In this document: positions 19,203-28,602 of the stretch, piece after piece
How the letters are laid out: every line of letters begins with the position of its first letter
Numbering within the stretch: the stretch's first letter is position 1
Assembly: GCA_958477465.1 (NCBI GenBank)
Contig: CAUEFX010000009.1
Coordinates: forward strand, 17,092 to 81,091
Length of the DNA: 64,000 bases
Direction: 5' to 3'
Origin: an uncultured Bacteroides sp.
GTDB taxonomy: Bacteria; Bacteroidota; Bacteroidia; Bacteroidales; Bacteroidaceae
Position numbers and translations under genes: made by a program
The notes under the pieces: generated by a model
Databases searched by the model: none
What the model was told of the DNA's origin: nothing
What the model saw: only the letters and a program-made list of their open reading frames with translations

Positions 19203-20450
19203 ATGACTGCCATTGGTGCTTTAGTCGGATTACTTATATCCGTCTTTTTAATTATAAAGAAAATATCTCCTACCTACAGTCTGATTACCGGTGCTATTAT
19301 TGGCGGATTATTGGGTGGACTGTCACTGGTAGACACTGTAAGCGTGATGACGGACGGTATCAAAGATGTGGTTCCGGCCATTATCCGTATTCTTACGGCA
19401 GGCGTACTATCGGGCGTACTGATCCAAACAGGAGCAGCAACAACCATTTCCAATGCTATCATCAATACATTGGGCGAAAAGCGTGTATTTGTCGCTTTAG
19501 CTTTGGCCACCATGCTGCTGTGTGCTGTCGGTGTCTTTATCGACATAGCGGTTATCACCGTAGCCCCTATCGCCTTATCCATAGGAAAACGTCTGGGACT
19601 GTCGCCGTCCGTGTTACTGATAGCCATGATTGGCGGTGGAAAATGCGGCAATATAGTATCCCCCAACCCGAATACCATCATTGCCGCCGAGAACTTTAAA
19701 GCCGACCTCTCATCGGTCATGTTTTACAATGTTCTACCGGCGGTCATCGGGCTGCTGTTTACAATTTTCGTCATCATGCGACTCATTCCTAAAAAAATGA
19801 CTAACAACGGAATAAGACAAGAAGAAGCTACAGACGAGAAGCAACTTCCGTCTCTTGCCAGTAGCCTGGCAGCCCCCATTGTCACAATCATCCTGCTCGC
19901 CCTGCGGCCTGTAGCTGGAATCACCGTCGATCCTATTATCGCATTGCCCATCGGTGGCATCTGTGGCATTCTCTGTATGAAACAATGGAAAAACATTTTA
20001 CCGAGCATGGAGTACGGTCTTCAAAAGATGTCTACCGTAGCTGTACTACTGATTGGGACAGGGACAATTGCGGGCGTCATCAAGAACTCCACTTTAAAAG
20101 ACTGGATACTACATCTTCTGGAACAAGCGCATTTCAACGAAATAATGATAGCCCCGATATCGGGCGCATTGATGTCTGCCGCTACGGCATCTACCACTGC
20201 CGGTGCTACACTTGCTTCGGCTTCTTTTGCCGATACCATTCTTGCCGTAGGCATATCAGCTACCTGGGGAGCTGCCATGATAAATTCCAGTACTACCGTT
20301 CTGGACCACCTGCCCCACGGTTCCTTTTTCCATGCCACCGGGGGCGTCTGCGAACTGACGTTTAAAGAGCGGCTAAAACTCATCCCCTACGAAACCCTCA
20401 TAGGAGCTGTATTAGCCACCTCCACCACCCTCTTGTGCCTCATCCTGTAG
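19203..20450 (+). CDS. GntP-family permease (gluconate/glycerate-type)
   Basis: A 415-residue polytopic inner-membrane transporter with about 11-12 hydrophobic segments. The first is TAIGALVGLLISVFLIIKK. GAIIGGLLGGLSLVDTVSVM, GGGKCGNIVSPNPNTIIAAE, GTGTIAGVIKNSTLKDWILH and STTAGATLASASFADTILA are family-type stretches. GntP members exchange gluconate or related hydroxy acids with protons. Immediate coupling to glycerate kinase suggests glycerate or another sugar acid as substrate. The gene sits 49 bp after the kinase and 45 bp before the acetyltransferase. It could also export an acid; the direction cannot be read from sequence. Confidence 0.88.
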   Translation: MTAIGALVGLLISVFLIIKKISPTYSLITGAIIGGLLGGLSLVDTVSVMTDGIKDVVPAIIRILTAGVLSGVLIQTGAATTISNAIINTLGEKRVFVALALATMLLCAVGVFIDIAVITVAPIALSIGKRLGLSPSVLLIAMIGGGKCGNIVSPNPNTIIAAENFKADLSSVMFYNVLPAVIGLLFTIFVIMRLIPKKMTNNGIRQEEATDEKQLPSLASSLAAPIVTIILLALRPVAGITVDPIIALPIGGICGILCMKQWKNILPSMEYGLQKMSTVAVLLIGTGTIAGVIKNSTLKDWILHLLEQAHFNEIMIAPISGALMSAATASTTAGATLASASFADTILAVGISATWGAAMINSSTTVLDHLPHGSFFHATGGVCELTFKERLKLIPYETLIGAVLATSTTLLCLIL

Positions 20451-20495
20451 TTTCCATTCTACGTAATTCATAAATCATAACTTATAAATCTCCCT

Positions 20496-21581
20496 ATGTC
20501 CACTCACCAGCGCCTTCTCTCTCTCGATGTACTGCGAGGGATCACTGTTGCCGGCATGATACTTGTCAACAATGCCGGTGCATGCGGATACGGCTATGCC
20601 CCGCTGCGGCATGCCAAATGGGACGGCTTTACCCCTGCCGATCTCGTCTTCCCGATGTTCATGTTCCTAATGGGAATTTCTACGTATATCTCCCTTCGGA
20701 AATACAATTTTCAATGGCGACTTGTAATTGGGAAAATAATAAAACGGACCTTTCTTTTAATTTTGATAGGCATTGTGATGAAATGGCTTATCAATGCCTT
20801 CGAAACCGGAATCTGGAATGATTGGGAACACATGCGTATCTTAGGCGTGATGCAACGGCTCGGCATCTGTTACGGCATCACTGCCGTCATGGCATTATTC
20901 ATCCCACACAAACGTTTTCTTCCAATAGCCCTGCTTTTGCTGATATGTTATTTCATCCTTCAACTGGCAGGAAACGGATTCGAGAAAAGCCCCGATAACA
21001 TCATGGCCATAGTCGATTCCACCGTCTTAGGAATCAATCACATGTATCTGCAAGGCCGGCAATTCGTCGAACCCGAAGGTATTCTGAGTACCATTCCTGC
21101 CGTAGCCCAAGTAATGATCGGTTTTGTATGTGGCCACATGCTTATCAACCGGAAAGACAACCAAGAGAGGATGAAGCAGCTCTTCTTTATGGGCACTCTC
21201 CTGTTCTTTGCCGGATTCCTGTTCAGCTATGCTTGTCCGTTGAACAAGCGCTTGTGGTCGCCGAGCTTCGTGTTGGTTACCTGCGGAATAGCAGCTTCGA
21301 TGCTGGCAGTACTGATTGAGATAATCGATGTCCGGAAAAAGAAAAGATGGTGTGTTTTCTTCGAAATCTTCGGAGTTAATCCATTGTTACTATATGTAGC
21401 AGCCGAAATCTTCGGCGACCTGTTCCGCACATGGCATATCAACACTTTCCTGTTCGATACTTGCCTACAACCTCTATTCGGCAATTATCCCGGTTCGTTT
21501 ATGTATGCCGCCCTTTTCCTGACCCTCATCTGGCTGGTGGGATATATTCTGTTTAAAAAACAAATTTACATAAAACTCTAA
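20496..21581 (+). CDS. HGSNAT/NagX-like transmembrane N-acetyltransferase
   Basis: A 361-residue membrane protein with about 10 hydrophobic helices, homologous to human heparan-alpha-glucosaminide N-acetyltransferase (HGSNAT) and bacterial NagX/DUF5009 proteins. Matching stretches include LLSLDVLRGI, HAKWDGFTPADLVFPMF, RILGVMQRLGICYG, VEPEGILSTIP and the C-terminal GYILFKKQIYIKL. His39 in RHAKWDG corresponds to the histidine I recall as catalytic in HGSNAT (KHASWNG). The human enzyme carries the acetyl of cytosolic acetyl-CoA across a membrane onto terminal alpha-glucosamine. The GH89 gene begins 6 bp after the stop, so translation is probably coupled. The inferred role is to acetylate periplasmic alpha-GlcN so that GH89 can cleave it. 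Confidence 0.88.
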   Translation: MSTHQRLLSLDVLRGITVAGMILVNNAGACGYGYAPLRHAKWDGFTPADLVFPMFMFLMGISTYISLRKYNFQWRLVIGKIIKRTFLLILIGIVMKWLINAFETGIWNDWEHMRILGVMQRLGICYGITAVMALFIPHKRFLPIALLLLICYFILQLAGNGFEKSPDNIMAIVDSTVLGINHMYLQGRQFVEPEGILSTIPAVAQVMIGFVCGHMLINRKDNQERMKQLFFMGTLLFFAGFLFSYACPLNKRLWSPSFVLVTCGIAASMLAVLIEIIDVRKKKRWCVFFEIFGVNPLLLYVAAEIFGDLFRTWHINTFLFDTCLQPLFGNYPGSFMYAALFLTLIWLVGYILFKKQIYIKL

Positions 21582-21587
21582 TTTAAA

Positions 21588-23762
21588 ATGATGAAAAGAA
21601 ACATTTGTCTGGTTATCGTGACCTTACTCCTCTCTCTCACAGCAGGAGCAAAAGAGAAAGACGTAGTTGCCATGCAATCGATGGTAAAACGACTTATTCC
21701 GGCATATGCCGAAAATTTTCAGTTCAAAAAGATAAAACCGATAGACGGGAAAGACTGTTTCCGTCTGGACGCTTCCGATCCCCGAAGAATCATAATCAGC
21801 GGTAACAATGCCAACTCGATGGCTATGGGACTAAATCACTACTTGAGATATTATTGCCTGACCACCATCTCCTGGTATGCCGACATTCCGGTAGAAATGC
21901 CCGAGGCACTTCCGGCCGTAAAGAAGCCCATTCAAGTGGAAGCGAAAGTAGACCGACGCTTCTTTCTGAATTATTGCACGTATGGCTACACCATGCCTTT
22001 CTGGCAATGGAAGGACTGGGAACGCCTCATAGATTGGATGGCCCTAAACGGCATCAACATGCCTCTGGCCATTACCGGACAAGAAGCCGTGTGGTACAAA
22101 GTATGGAAGAAAATAGGGCTGACGGACGAAGAGATACGCTCTTACTTTACCGGTCCGACCTATCTCCCCTGGCACCGGATGGCCAATATAGACGGATGGA
22201 ACAGCCCACTACCCATGCATTGGCTGGACAGCCAAGTGGAACTGCAAAAGAAAATTCTGGACCGTGAACGCGAATTGAACATGAGACCGGTACTTCCCGC
22301 CTTCGCCGGACATGTACCCGGCGCCCTGAAACGTATCTTCCCCGAAGCAAATATCCAAAATCTCGGTAAATGGGCCGGTTTTGCCGAAGAGTATCGCTGC
22401 CATTTCCTGAATCCGGAAGAAACCTTATTTGCTACGATCCAAAAACAGTACATCAAGGAGCAGGCCCGTCTCTTCGGGACAGATCACATTTACGGCGTAG
22501 ATCCTTTCAATGAGGTAGATCCTCCAAGCTGGGAACCGGAATATCTCAGCAAAGTATCGGCAGACATGTATCACACTCTGACTGCTGCCGACCCAAAAGC
22601 TGAATGGATGCAAATGACCTGGATGTTCTATTTCGACCGTAAAGACTGGACTGCGCCCCGTATAAAAGCAATGCTGACCGGAGTGCCGCAAGGTAAAATG
22701 GTACTTTTAGATTATCACTGTGAAAACGTGGAATTATGGAAAACCACCGGACACTTTCACGGACAACCTTACATTTGGTGTTATCTCGGTAATTTTGGCG
22801 GAAACACTACGCTCACCGGAAACGTAAAGGAAAGCGGCGTCCGCTTGGACAATACCCTGATAAACGGTGGAAGCAATCTTAAAGGTATCGGCTCCACGTT
22901 GGAAGGATTGGATGTGATGCAGTTCCCTTATGAGTATATCTTCGAAAAAGCCTGGACGCTGAATACAGACAACCACAGTTGGCTGAATGCTCTTGCCGAC
23001 CGCCATGCCGGAATTGTCTCCGAACCGGTTCGCGAAGCCTGGGATATCCTTTTCAATCAAGTATATACACAAGTCCCCAAAACCCTGGCCGTATTACCCA
23101 ATCTTCGTCCTGTAATGAATAAACCCAATAAACGCACCTCTATCGACTATCCGAATACCACTCTGCTACAAGTATGGAAAAAACTGCTGCAAGCCCCCGA
23201 TTGCAACCGCGATGCACTCCGGGTGGATATTGTCATCGTAGGACGCCAGCTACTTGGAAATTATTTCTTGACGGTGAAAGAAGACTTCGACCGCATGTAC
23301 GAGGCCAAAGACCTACCGGCATTAAAGGCAAGAGCAGCGGAAATGCGCGAAATTCTAAACGACCTGGAACGTTTGAATGCCTTCCATAACCGCTGTTCGC
23401 TCAGTAAGTGGATTTCCGATGCCCGTGCATACGGTAATACTCCGGAATTGAAAGACTATTACGAGAAAAATGCCCGCAATCTGATTACCACTTGGGGAGG
23501 GCGCCTGAATGATTACGCCAGTCGTACTTGGGCGGGACTTATCAAAGACTACTATTCCAAACGTTGGGATATGTATCTGAATGCAGTCGTTGCAGCAGTT
23601 GAGAATAACCGGGAATTCGATCAGGAAAGGTTGGACGAAGAATTTAAACTGTTCGAAGATTCATGGGTAAGTTCCACACACCCCGTTGAAGTAACTCCAG
23701 AAGGCAACCTGCTCATTTATGCCCGTTTTCTATTAAATAAGTATGAACGAAAAAAGATGTAA
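21588..23762 (+). CDS. GH89 alpha-N-acetylglucosaminidase, soluble secreted form
   Basis: A 724-residue second GH89 enzyme. A plain signal peptide (LLLSLTAGAK, no lipobox) suggests a soluble periplasmic protein, unlike the lipid-anchored copy at 15747. The catalytic barrel starts at FFLNYCTYGYTMPFWQWKDW. Glu309 lies in VDPFNEVDPP and Glu439 in STLEGLDVMQ. The surroundings differ from the first copy (NEMELP and SAPEGLENNEVVY), so the two probably prefer different aglycones or linkages. ATG codons at 21588 and 21591 are equally possible starts. It follows the HGSNAT-like gene by 6 bp and ends inside the first of three tandem hairpins that close the locus. Confidence 0.92.
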   Translation: MMKRNICLVIVTLLLSLTAGAKEKDVVAMQSMVKRLIPAYAENFQFKKIKPIDGKDCFRLDASDPRRIIISGNNANSMAMGLNHYLRYYCLTTISWYADIPVEMPEALPAVKKPIQVEAKVDRRFFLNYCTYGYTMPFWQWKDWERLIDWMALNGINMPLAITGQEAVWYKVWKKIGLTDEEIRSYFTGPTYLPWHRMANIDGWNSPLPMHWLDSQVELQKKILDRERELNMRPVLPAFAGHVPGALKRIFPEANIQNLGKWAGFAEEYRCHFLNPEETLFATIQKQYIKEQARLFGTDHIYGVDPFNEVDPPSWEPEYLSKVSADMYHTLTAADPKAEWMQMTWMFYFDRKDWTAPRIKAMLTGVPQGKMVLLDYHCENVELWKTTGHFHGQPYIWCYLGNFGGNTTLTGNVKESGVRLDNTLINGGSNLKGIGSTLEGLDVMQFPYEYIFEKAWTLNTDNHSWLNALADRHAGIVSEPVREAWDILFNQVYTQVPKTLAVLPNLRPVMNKPNKRTSIDYPNTTLLQVWKKLLQAPDCNRDALRVDIVIVGRQLLGNYFLTVKEDFDRMYEAKDLPALKARAAEMREILNDLERLNAFHNRCSLSKWISDARAYGNTPELKDYYEKNARNLITTWGGRLNDYASRTWAGLIKDYYSKRWDMYLNAVVAAVENNREFDQERLDEEFKLFEDSWVSSTHPVEVTPEGNLLIYARFLLNKYERKKM

Positions 23763-23858
23763 CATCTTTCAGAAAAAGACTTAAGTCTTTCAAAAAAACA
23801 TATAGCATCTTTTAAAAAAAGATGTAATGTCTTTTTTTAAAAGATGCTATATGTTTTC
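23754..23858. terminator. Cluster of three hairpins between convergent genes
   Basis: Three palindromes stand in a row. AAAGATGT-A-ACATCTTT (23754-23770) overlaps the GH89 stop codon. AAAGACTTAAGTCTTT (23775-23790) is a perfect 16-bp palindrome. The third is a perfect 24-bp inverted repeat with arms 23799-23822 and 23830-23853 around the 7-base loop TGTAATG. The arms contain A7 and T7 runs, so the last hairpin can terminate from both sides. It separates the + strand GH89 operon from the - strand thioredoxin gene. Confidence 0.85.
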
Positions 23859-23920
23859 CATGGTGCTCAAACATCTATAATACCGAATGAAATTTTCATC
23901 TGTTACAGACATAAAATACA

Positions 23921-24244
23921 TCAGGATCTAAACTCTTTCACAGCCTTTTCCAGTCTTTCCAGGCTTAATTCTCCGGATTGTCTCCACAATTGTTCACCTT
24001 TTCTCAGCAATATGAATGTAGGCGTACTTTCAATCGTATAAAATTCGGCAAGAGCACTTTCCTGGTCAACATCCACCTCTACAACATCAAGAATGCCCTC
24101 CATCATCTTCTTAAACTCTTTCATAATCGGATGCATGCGTTTGCAGTGAGGACACCACGTTGCATAAAATTCCGCCATTACCCAATCGCCATGACTCAGT
24201 CTCTCCTCATTTCTATCTTCACGGGCCGCATTCTTTTCTTCCAT
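23921..24244 (-). CDS. Cytoplasmic thioredoxin-family protein
   Basis: A 107-residue thioredoxin-fold protein. FYATWCPHCKRMHP contains the active-site Cys31-Pro-His-Cys34, a CPHC variant that is usually more oxidising than the CGPC of classical thioredoxin. STPTFILLRKG holds the conserved cis-Pro. No signal peptide is seen, so it acts in the cytoplasm. It lies 117 bp downstream of the GH43 gene on the same strand and 67 bp from the bidirectional terminator. It could be cotranscribed with the PUL but is probably unrelated to glycan breakdown. Confidence 0.88.
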   Translation of the reverse strand: MEEKNAAREDRNEERLSHGDWVMAEFYATWCPHCKRMHPIMKEFKKMMEGILDVVEVDVDQESALAEFYTIESTPTFILLRKGEQLWRQSGELSLERLEKAVKEFRS

Positions 24245-24361
24245 TTCGACAAACTTTAAATTGATTAATGCTGTTCCAACAAGACAAAAGGGGAGAATGT
24301 TTACGGCACAGATTAAGAATAAAGATAAATTAAATCAAACTTGCCTACTTCATAAACTATC

Positions 24362-25348
24362 TTATCTTCTTTGTTTCACCATCTGGATCGTTCCGTCTTC
24401 ATTGTAGTAAAGCTTGTCTACACAAATAGAGCGCAACCAGTCATGATTGGATAAAGCACTATTGTGGTAGAATGCAAACCACTGGCCTTTATATTCTACG
24501 ATAGATCCATGATTGGTATAGCTGTCGGTAGGCTCCATATAGATACCCATAGATTTCCAGGGGCCGAGCGGATTATCACTGATAGCATAGCGCATACGGT
24601 TGTCGCCTTTCACACCGTCATTCCAGTTTTCATCGTGGTTATCGGAATAAGAGAGATAATACTTCCCATTGTATTTATGAATCCATGTAGCTTCGTGGAA
24701 GTCTTCCAGACCTTCCATTACTTTCATTTCTCCATCCAGTTCCACCATATTATCTTTCAGCTTGCCGCCCTTGCAAATCTGGCCGCCACCGTTATAGATA
24801 TAGGCCTGACCGTCATCATCCACAAATACACAAGGGTCGATCAACGGGTCCATTCCTTCAATATATCCCTGTACGGTAAAGTTAGCAGCCGGTTCCTTGC
24901 TGGTAGCGACACCGATCTTCCAACTGTCGCTCCAATTCGTATCACTGGGATGTGGAAAGTAGAAATAGTACGTACCATCCTTATAAGCACAGTCGGGAGC
25001 CCACATAAACCCACCTTCCTTACGTCCCCAAGGCACTTGTGACGAATTCAGAATTTCACCATGATCTGTCCAATTTACCATATCATCCGTAGAGAACACA
25101 TGATAACGGTCCATCAAATCGCAACCGCGCGGAGGATCTATATCATGCGAAGCATATACATACAAACGTCCGTCCGCCCATACATGTGCCGAAGGATCGG
25201 CTGTGTACATGTGCATGATAAATGGATTGGGAGCCATGCTGTCAATTCCGGACGCTTCTTCTTTCACCGAATTGCTTTTAGGCGACTGACAAGAGAACAT
25301 AGCTCCCGCCAGGAACAATACAAAAACAGAATAAAAATGCCTTTTCAT
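24362..25348 (-). CDS. GH43 glycosidase lipoprotein
   Basis: A 328-residue five-bladed beta-propeller glycosidase of family 43 (beta-xylosidase or alpha-L-arabinofuranosidase types). The lipobox is GAMFSC (Cys20). The catalytic triad can be read as Asp51 (MYTADPSAHVW, general base), Asp171 (LIDPCVFVDDDG, pKa modulator) and Glu219 (DFHEATWIHK, general acid). It is the last gene of a unit that starts with GH92 and continues through GH3-SGNH. It is a close paralogue of the GH43 at 34186-35139, sharing long blocks such as YASHDIDPPRGCDLMDRYHV. Small changes in the propeller loops (IYNGGGQICKG here, FYYGGGGRCVAA there) suggest different linkage preferences. Confidence 0.92.
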   Translation of the reverse strand: MKRHFYSVFVLFLAGAMFSCQSPKSNSVKEEASGIDSMAPNPFIMHMYTADPSAHVWADGRLYVYASHDIDPPRGCDLMDRYHVFSTDDMVNWTDHGEILNSSQVPWGRKEGGFMWAPDCAYKDGTYYFYFPHPSDTNWSDSWKIGVATSKEPAANFTVQGYIEGMDPLIDPCVFVDDDGQAYIYNGGGQICKGGKLKDNMVELDGEMKVMEGLEDFHEATWIHKYNGKYYLSYSDNHDENWNDGVKGDNRMRYAISDNPLGPWKSMGIYMEPTDSYTNHGSIVEYKGQWFAFYHNSALSNHDWLRSICVDKLYYNEDGTIQMVKQRR

Positions 25349-25420
25349 AAGTAATGTGTTTTATCTTTGACTACCATGTAAGTCATGATTCCGGTAACAT
25401 CTTTTCCGACTGAAGATGAG

Positions 25421-28400
25421 TCAATCCTCAGGATGAGACATCAGATAATCATACATGGCCTTAGCCATCATTCCTGATCCTTCAGCATCAGGATGAATAC
25501 CGTCTTTCATCAGTTCCGGATGCCTTTCAAGTATCGGATGCATATTGATTACCTCTACGTTTTTCTTTTGCACAGCACTGATTGTGGCAGGGGTCACATC
25601 TTTCACTATTACCTCATCATAGATACCATTCGAATCCTTCACAAAGGAAACGATAGGAGTCAGAACTACAATGCGGGGCTTGGAAGGTAGTTGCGCAAAA
25701 GCATCGATCATATCACGGCAATCTTTCTCAAATTCATGTATATAAGGACGATTGACCGCTTTACTGTCGTTGCCTCCCAAATCTATAAATACCACATCCG
25801 GAGAAGATTCCAGTGCTTTCTGATATTCTTTCGTTTTCCAATAAGGGAAATCGCCGTGACGAAGCATGGTGCTACTGCTTACTCCATAATTAACTACCTT
25901 ATACTCATTTCCCAGCAACCGGCCTAACTGAGCCGGATAAGAATCCGTAACCGGATTGGTTGTAGTTGCTCCGGCAGTTATGCTGGCACCCACACAAACT
26001 ACTTTGACTTTCTGCAATACCGAAACCACTTTCTGTAAACGAATATCAGCAGAAGAAGCACCTACCATGACCGTATAATCGCCGGAGGGATAGACAAACT
26101 TTCCTTTCACCTCATCCCAATAGCGCAACAGGTCTTTACGTAATTTCAAAGTTACCTTTTGGGTTTCACCACTCTTCAATGTGACACGCTCAAAACCTTT
26201 CAGTTCCTTGATAGGCATTACTTCATTCCGTTCAGGCAACTTCACATATACTTGAGCAACCTCATCACCGGCATATTTTCCTGTATTCTTCAGTTGGAAA
26301 GAAATACTTATCTCCTCTTCACCATCTGTCACTTGCAGGTTGGAATACTTGAATGTGGTATAGCTCAGACCATAACCGAAAGGATACAGAACATCTCCCT
26401 TGAAGTATTTATAAGTACGTCCCTTAGTTATATCATAATCATCAAACGGAGGAAGTTCATCCAGACCTCTGTAATAGGTCAACGGCAGACGTCCACCCGG
26501 ATTATAATCACCAAACAAGACTTCCGCTACAGCTTTACCTCCACTTTCACCGGGATACCAAGCATTCACGATAGCCGGGATATGCCCATCCATCCAGTTG
26601 ACAGCCAATGAGCTACCTGCTACCAATACAACTACGATATTCGGATTTACCTTGTAGATTTCCTCCAAGAACTCCTGCTGGTCTGCCGGAAGCTGAATAT
26701 CATATCTGTCTTGTCCTTCACGTTCTATCGACTTATTAATGCCCAATACGGCAACCACTGTCTCACACTCACGCACTGCCTTTCCGGCTTCGCCGTACAA
26801 ATCCAACCGTGTCATCTTTTCTACTTGCGGAACACGCCATTGCAGCCTGGCAATAGCATAGTCGCGGTTATCATAATATTCAGCCTTCAACTGATAATCT
26901 TTTCCGGCTTCCAGATAAATAGTAGCAGTATCAGTCCGGACAGCATGTCCCGGCCACGCATCAATCAGCATCTTACCGTCAATACTCAAGCGACAACCGT
27001 CATCCGATGTGAAACTAAGTGTATATGCTCCGGTAACCGTAGGGCGTAATTTTCCTGTCCAGCGGACTGACAAAGGAGACTTAGGCAAGAAAGGATCGGG
27101 TGCCTGGTTCGCAGGCTCAAAGTTAATCCATTCTTCTCTACGCACTTTCGGAGTCCCCTGTAAATTTATATCATCAAAATATTCGGCTTTCAATCCTTCC
27201 GGAAAATTGGCTCCTTGTATGAGTTCCATACCGTCTACAGCTGATTTCCAAGGAGCATATACCACTTTCACATCATCTCCTACCCTATCTTTGATGCCCT
27301 GCAACACTGAGATCGGAGCAATCGCCGGCGAACCGCTATAATCTCCAAACTCACAATTACCGGCATTGATGCCTACCACAGCTATGGATCTCACCTTTTT
27401 GGCATTGAGCGGCAACATTTTTTTCTGATTCTTAAGCAATACAATACATTCACGTGCTGCATTCAAAGCTACTTTCTGATGCTCTTCCGACCCTATCACA
27501 GCCGGAGATATTTTCGTATAGGGGTTCTTTTCTCCGCTATCAAACAGCCCCAACTGCATGCGTGCCCGTAACACATGATAGGCAGCCGAATCTATATCGG
27601 CATCCGTAACCATATATTGACGGTAGGCGCTCAACAATGGCTCATCAAATACATCATCGCCACATTCCAAGTCTAAGCCTGCTTTTATGGAAAGGGCAGC
27701 CGCAGCCTCTTTAGTTTTCACATATTTATGTGCACTCACCAACAAGGAAGGTCCGCCACAGTCGGAAACCACATATCCCCTGAATCCCCAGTCATTGCGA
27801 AGTACTTTCGTTAATAACCAGGCGTTCAAAGTACAAGGCACATCATTCAGCGCATTGTATGCCGACATGATGGAAGCTGATTTACCATCCTTCACGCACG
27901 CCTCAAAAGCCGGAAGATAATATTCGCGTAACTGTTTCTCTGAAATCTGCGGGTTACAAACAAAACGGTTGTGTTCTTCATTATTGGCTGCAAAATGTTT
28001 GGGAGTCGCCACAATCTTCAGATAACGGTCATCATCGCCTTGCAGGCCTTTTACAAAAGCAGTACCCATGATCCCACTCAAGTAAGGATCTTCTCCGTAA
28101 GTTTCCGGAGTGCGTCCCCAACGTGGATCACGCGCCATATTCACTGTGGGAGACCAGAAAGTCAACAAGTCACTGAACTGGTTTTTCTGTTCCCGTCCCT
28201 GATCCAGCTCATTCCAGCGGGCACGGGCCTCATCAGAAATAACCGTGGCTACCTGCAATTGCAACTCGGGATTCCAGGTTGCCGCCAGTCCGATAGCCTG
28301 AGGGAAAACGGTAAAGCGTCCCGGACGCACCACCCCGTGAAGCGCCTCGTTACCATGGTAATATTTAGGAATATCCAGACGGGAAATTCCCGGAGAGGTG

Positions 28401-28582
28401 GCACGCAACAGGCTGATTTTTTCTTCAGCCGTCAAGCGCGATAATAAATCCATGATGCGTTCATGCATCGGTGCTTTCTCATCCTTATATAGTTCTTGAG
28501 CCTGTGCCGTTCCGGCACAGGCAATTAGAGTAAATAATCCTGTAAATACAATCTTTTTAAGTGTTTTCATACCTTTTTCCAT
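25421..28582 (-). CDS. GH3 glycosidase with PA14 insert and C-terminal SGNH esterase
   Basis: A 1053-residue multidomain secreted enzyme (signal peptide ending GTAQAQ). Residues about 45-330 are the GH3 barrel, with the nucleophile Asp in GYVVSDCGGP (about residue 273) and KHFAANNEEHNR. The GH3 C-terminal domain is interrupted by a PA14 domain (about 465-587, LKAEYFDDINLQG). A fibronectin-III-like domain covers about 757-840 (QLKNTGKYAGDEVAQVYV). Residues about 860-1050 are an SGNH/GDSL hydrolase: VGASITAG (Ser block), GGNDS (Asn) and DGIHPDAEG (Asp-His). One chain thus couples exo-glycoside cleavage with ester removal. It lies 20 bp after GH92 and 72 bp before GH43. The glycoside is probably beta-xylose or beta-glucose, judged only from the SDCG motif. 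Confidence 0.92.
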   Translation of the reverse strand: MEKGMKTLKKIVFTGLFTLIACAGTAQAQELYKDEKAPMHERIMDLLSRLTAEEKISLLRATSPGISRLDIPKYYHGNEALHGVVRPGRFTVFPQAIGLAATWNPELQLQVATVISDEARARWNELDQGREQKNQFSDLLTFWSPTVNMARDPRWGRTPETYGEDPYLSGIMGTAFVKGLQGDDDRYLKIVATPKHFAANNEEHNRFVCNPQISEKQLREYYLPAFEACVKDGKSASIMSAYNALNDVPCTLNAWLLTKVLRNDWGFRGYVVSDCGGPSLLVSAHKYVKTKEAAAALSIKAGLDLECGDDVFDEPLLSAYRQYMVTDADIDSAAYHVLRARMQLGLFDSGEKNPYTKISPAVIGSEEHQKVALNAARECIVLLKNQKKMLPLNAKKVRSIAVVGINAGNCEFGDYSGSPAIAPISVLQGIKDRVGDDVKVVYAPWKSAVDGMELIQGANFPEGLKAEYFDDINLQGTPKVRREEWINFEPANQAPDPFLPKSPLSVRWTGKLRPTVTGAYTLSFTSDDGCRLSIDGKMLIDAWPGHAVRTDTATIYLEAGKDYQLKAEYYDNRDYAIARLQWRVPQVEKMTRLDLYGEAGKAVRECETVVAVLGINKSIEREGQDRYDIQLPADQQEFLEEIYKVNPNIVVVLVAGSSLAVNWMDGHIPAIVNAWYPGESGGKAVAEVLFGDYNPGGRLPLTYYRGLDELPPFDDYDITKGRTYKYFKGDVLYPFGYGLSYTTFKYSNLQVTDGEEEISISFQLKNTGKYAGDEVAQVYVKLPERNEVMPIKELKGFERVTLKSGETQKVTLKLRKDLLRYWDEVKGKFVYPSGDYTVMVGASSADIRLQKVVSVLQKVKVVCVGASITAGATTTNPVTDSYPAQLGRLLGNEYKVVNYGVSSSTMLRHGDFPYWKTKEYQKALESSPDVVFIDLGGNDSKAVNRPYIHEFEKDCRDMIDAFAQLPSKPRIVVLTPIVSFVKDSNGIYDEVIVKDVTPATISAVQKKNVEVINMHPILERHPELMKDGIHPDAEGSGMMAKAMYDYLMSHPED

Positions 28583-28602
28583 TAACTTATACCTTATTTA
28601 CC

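Noticed and set aside
19158..20489. Possible CRISPR-like or mobile origin of the CGTAATTCATAAAT units
   Set aside because: Only three imperfect copies, irregularly spaced, in front of genes; no spacers or cas genes.
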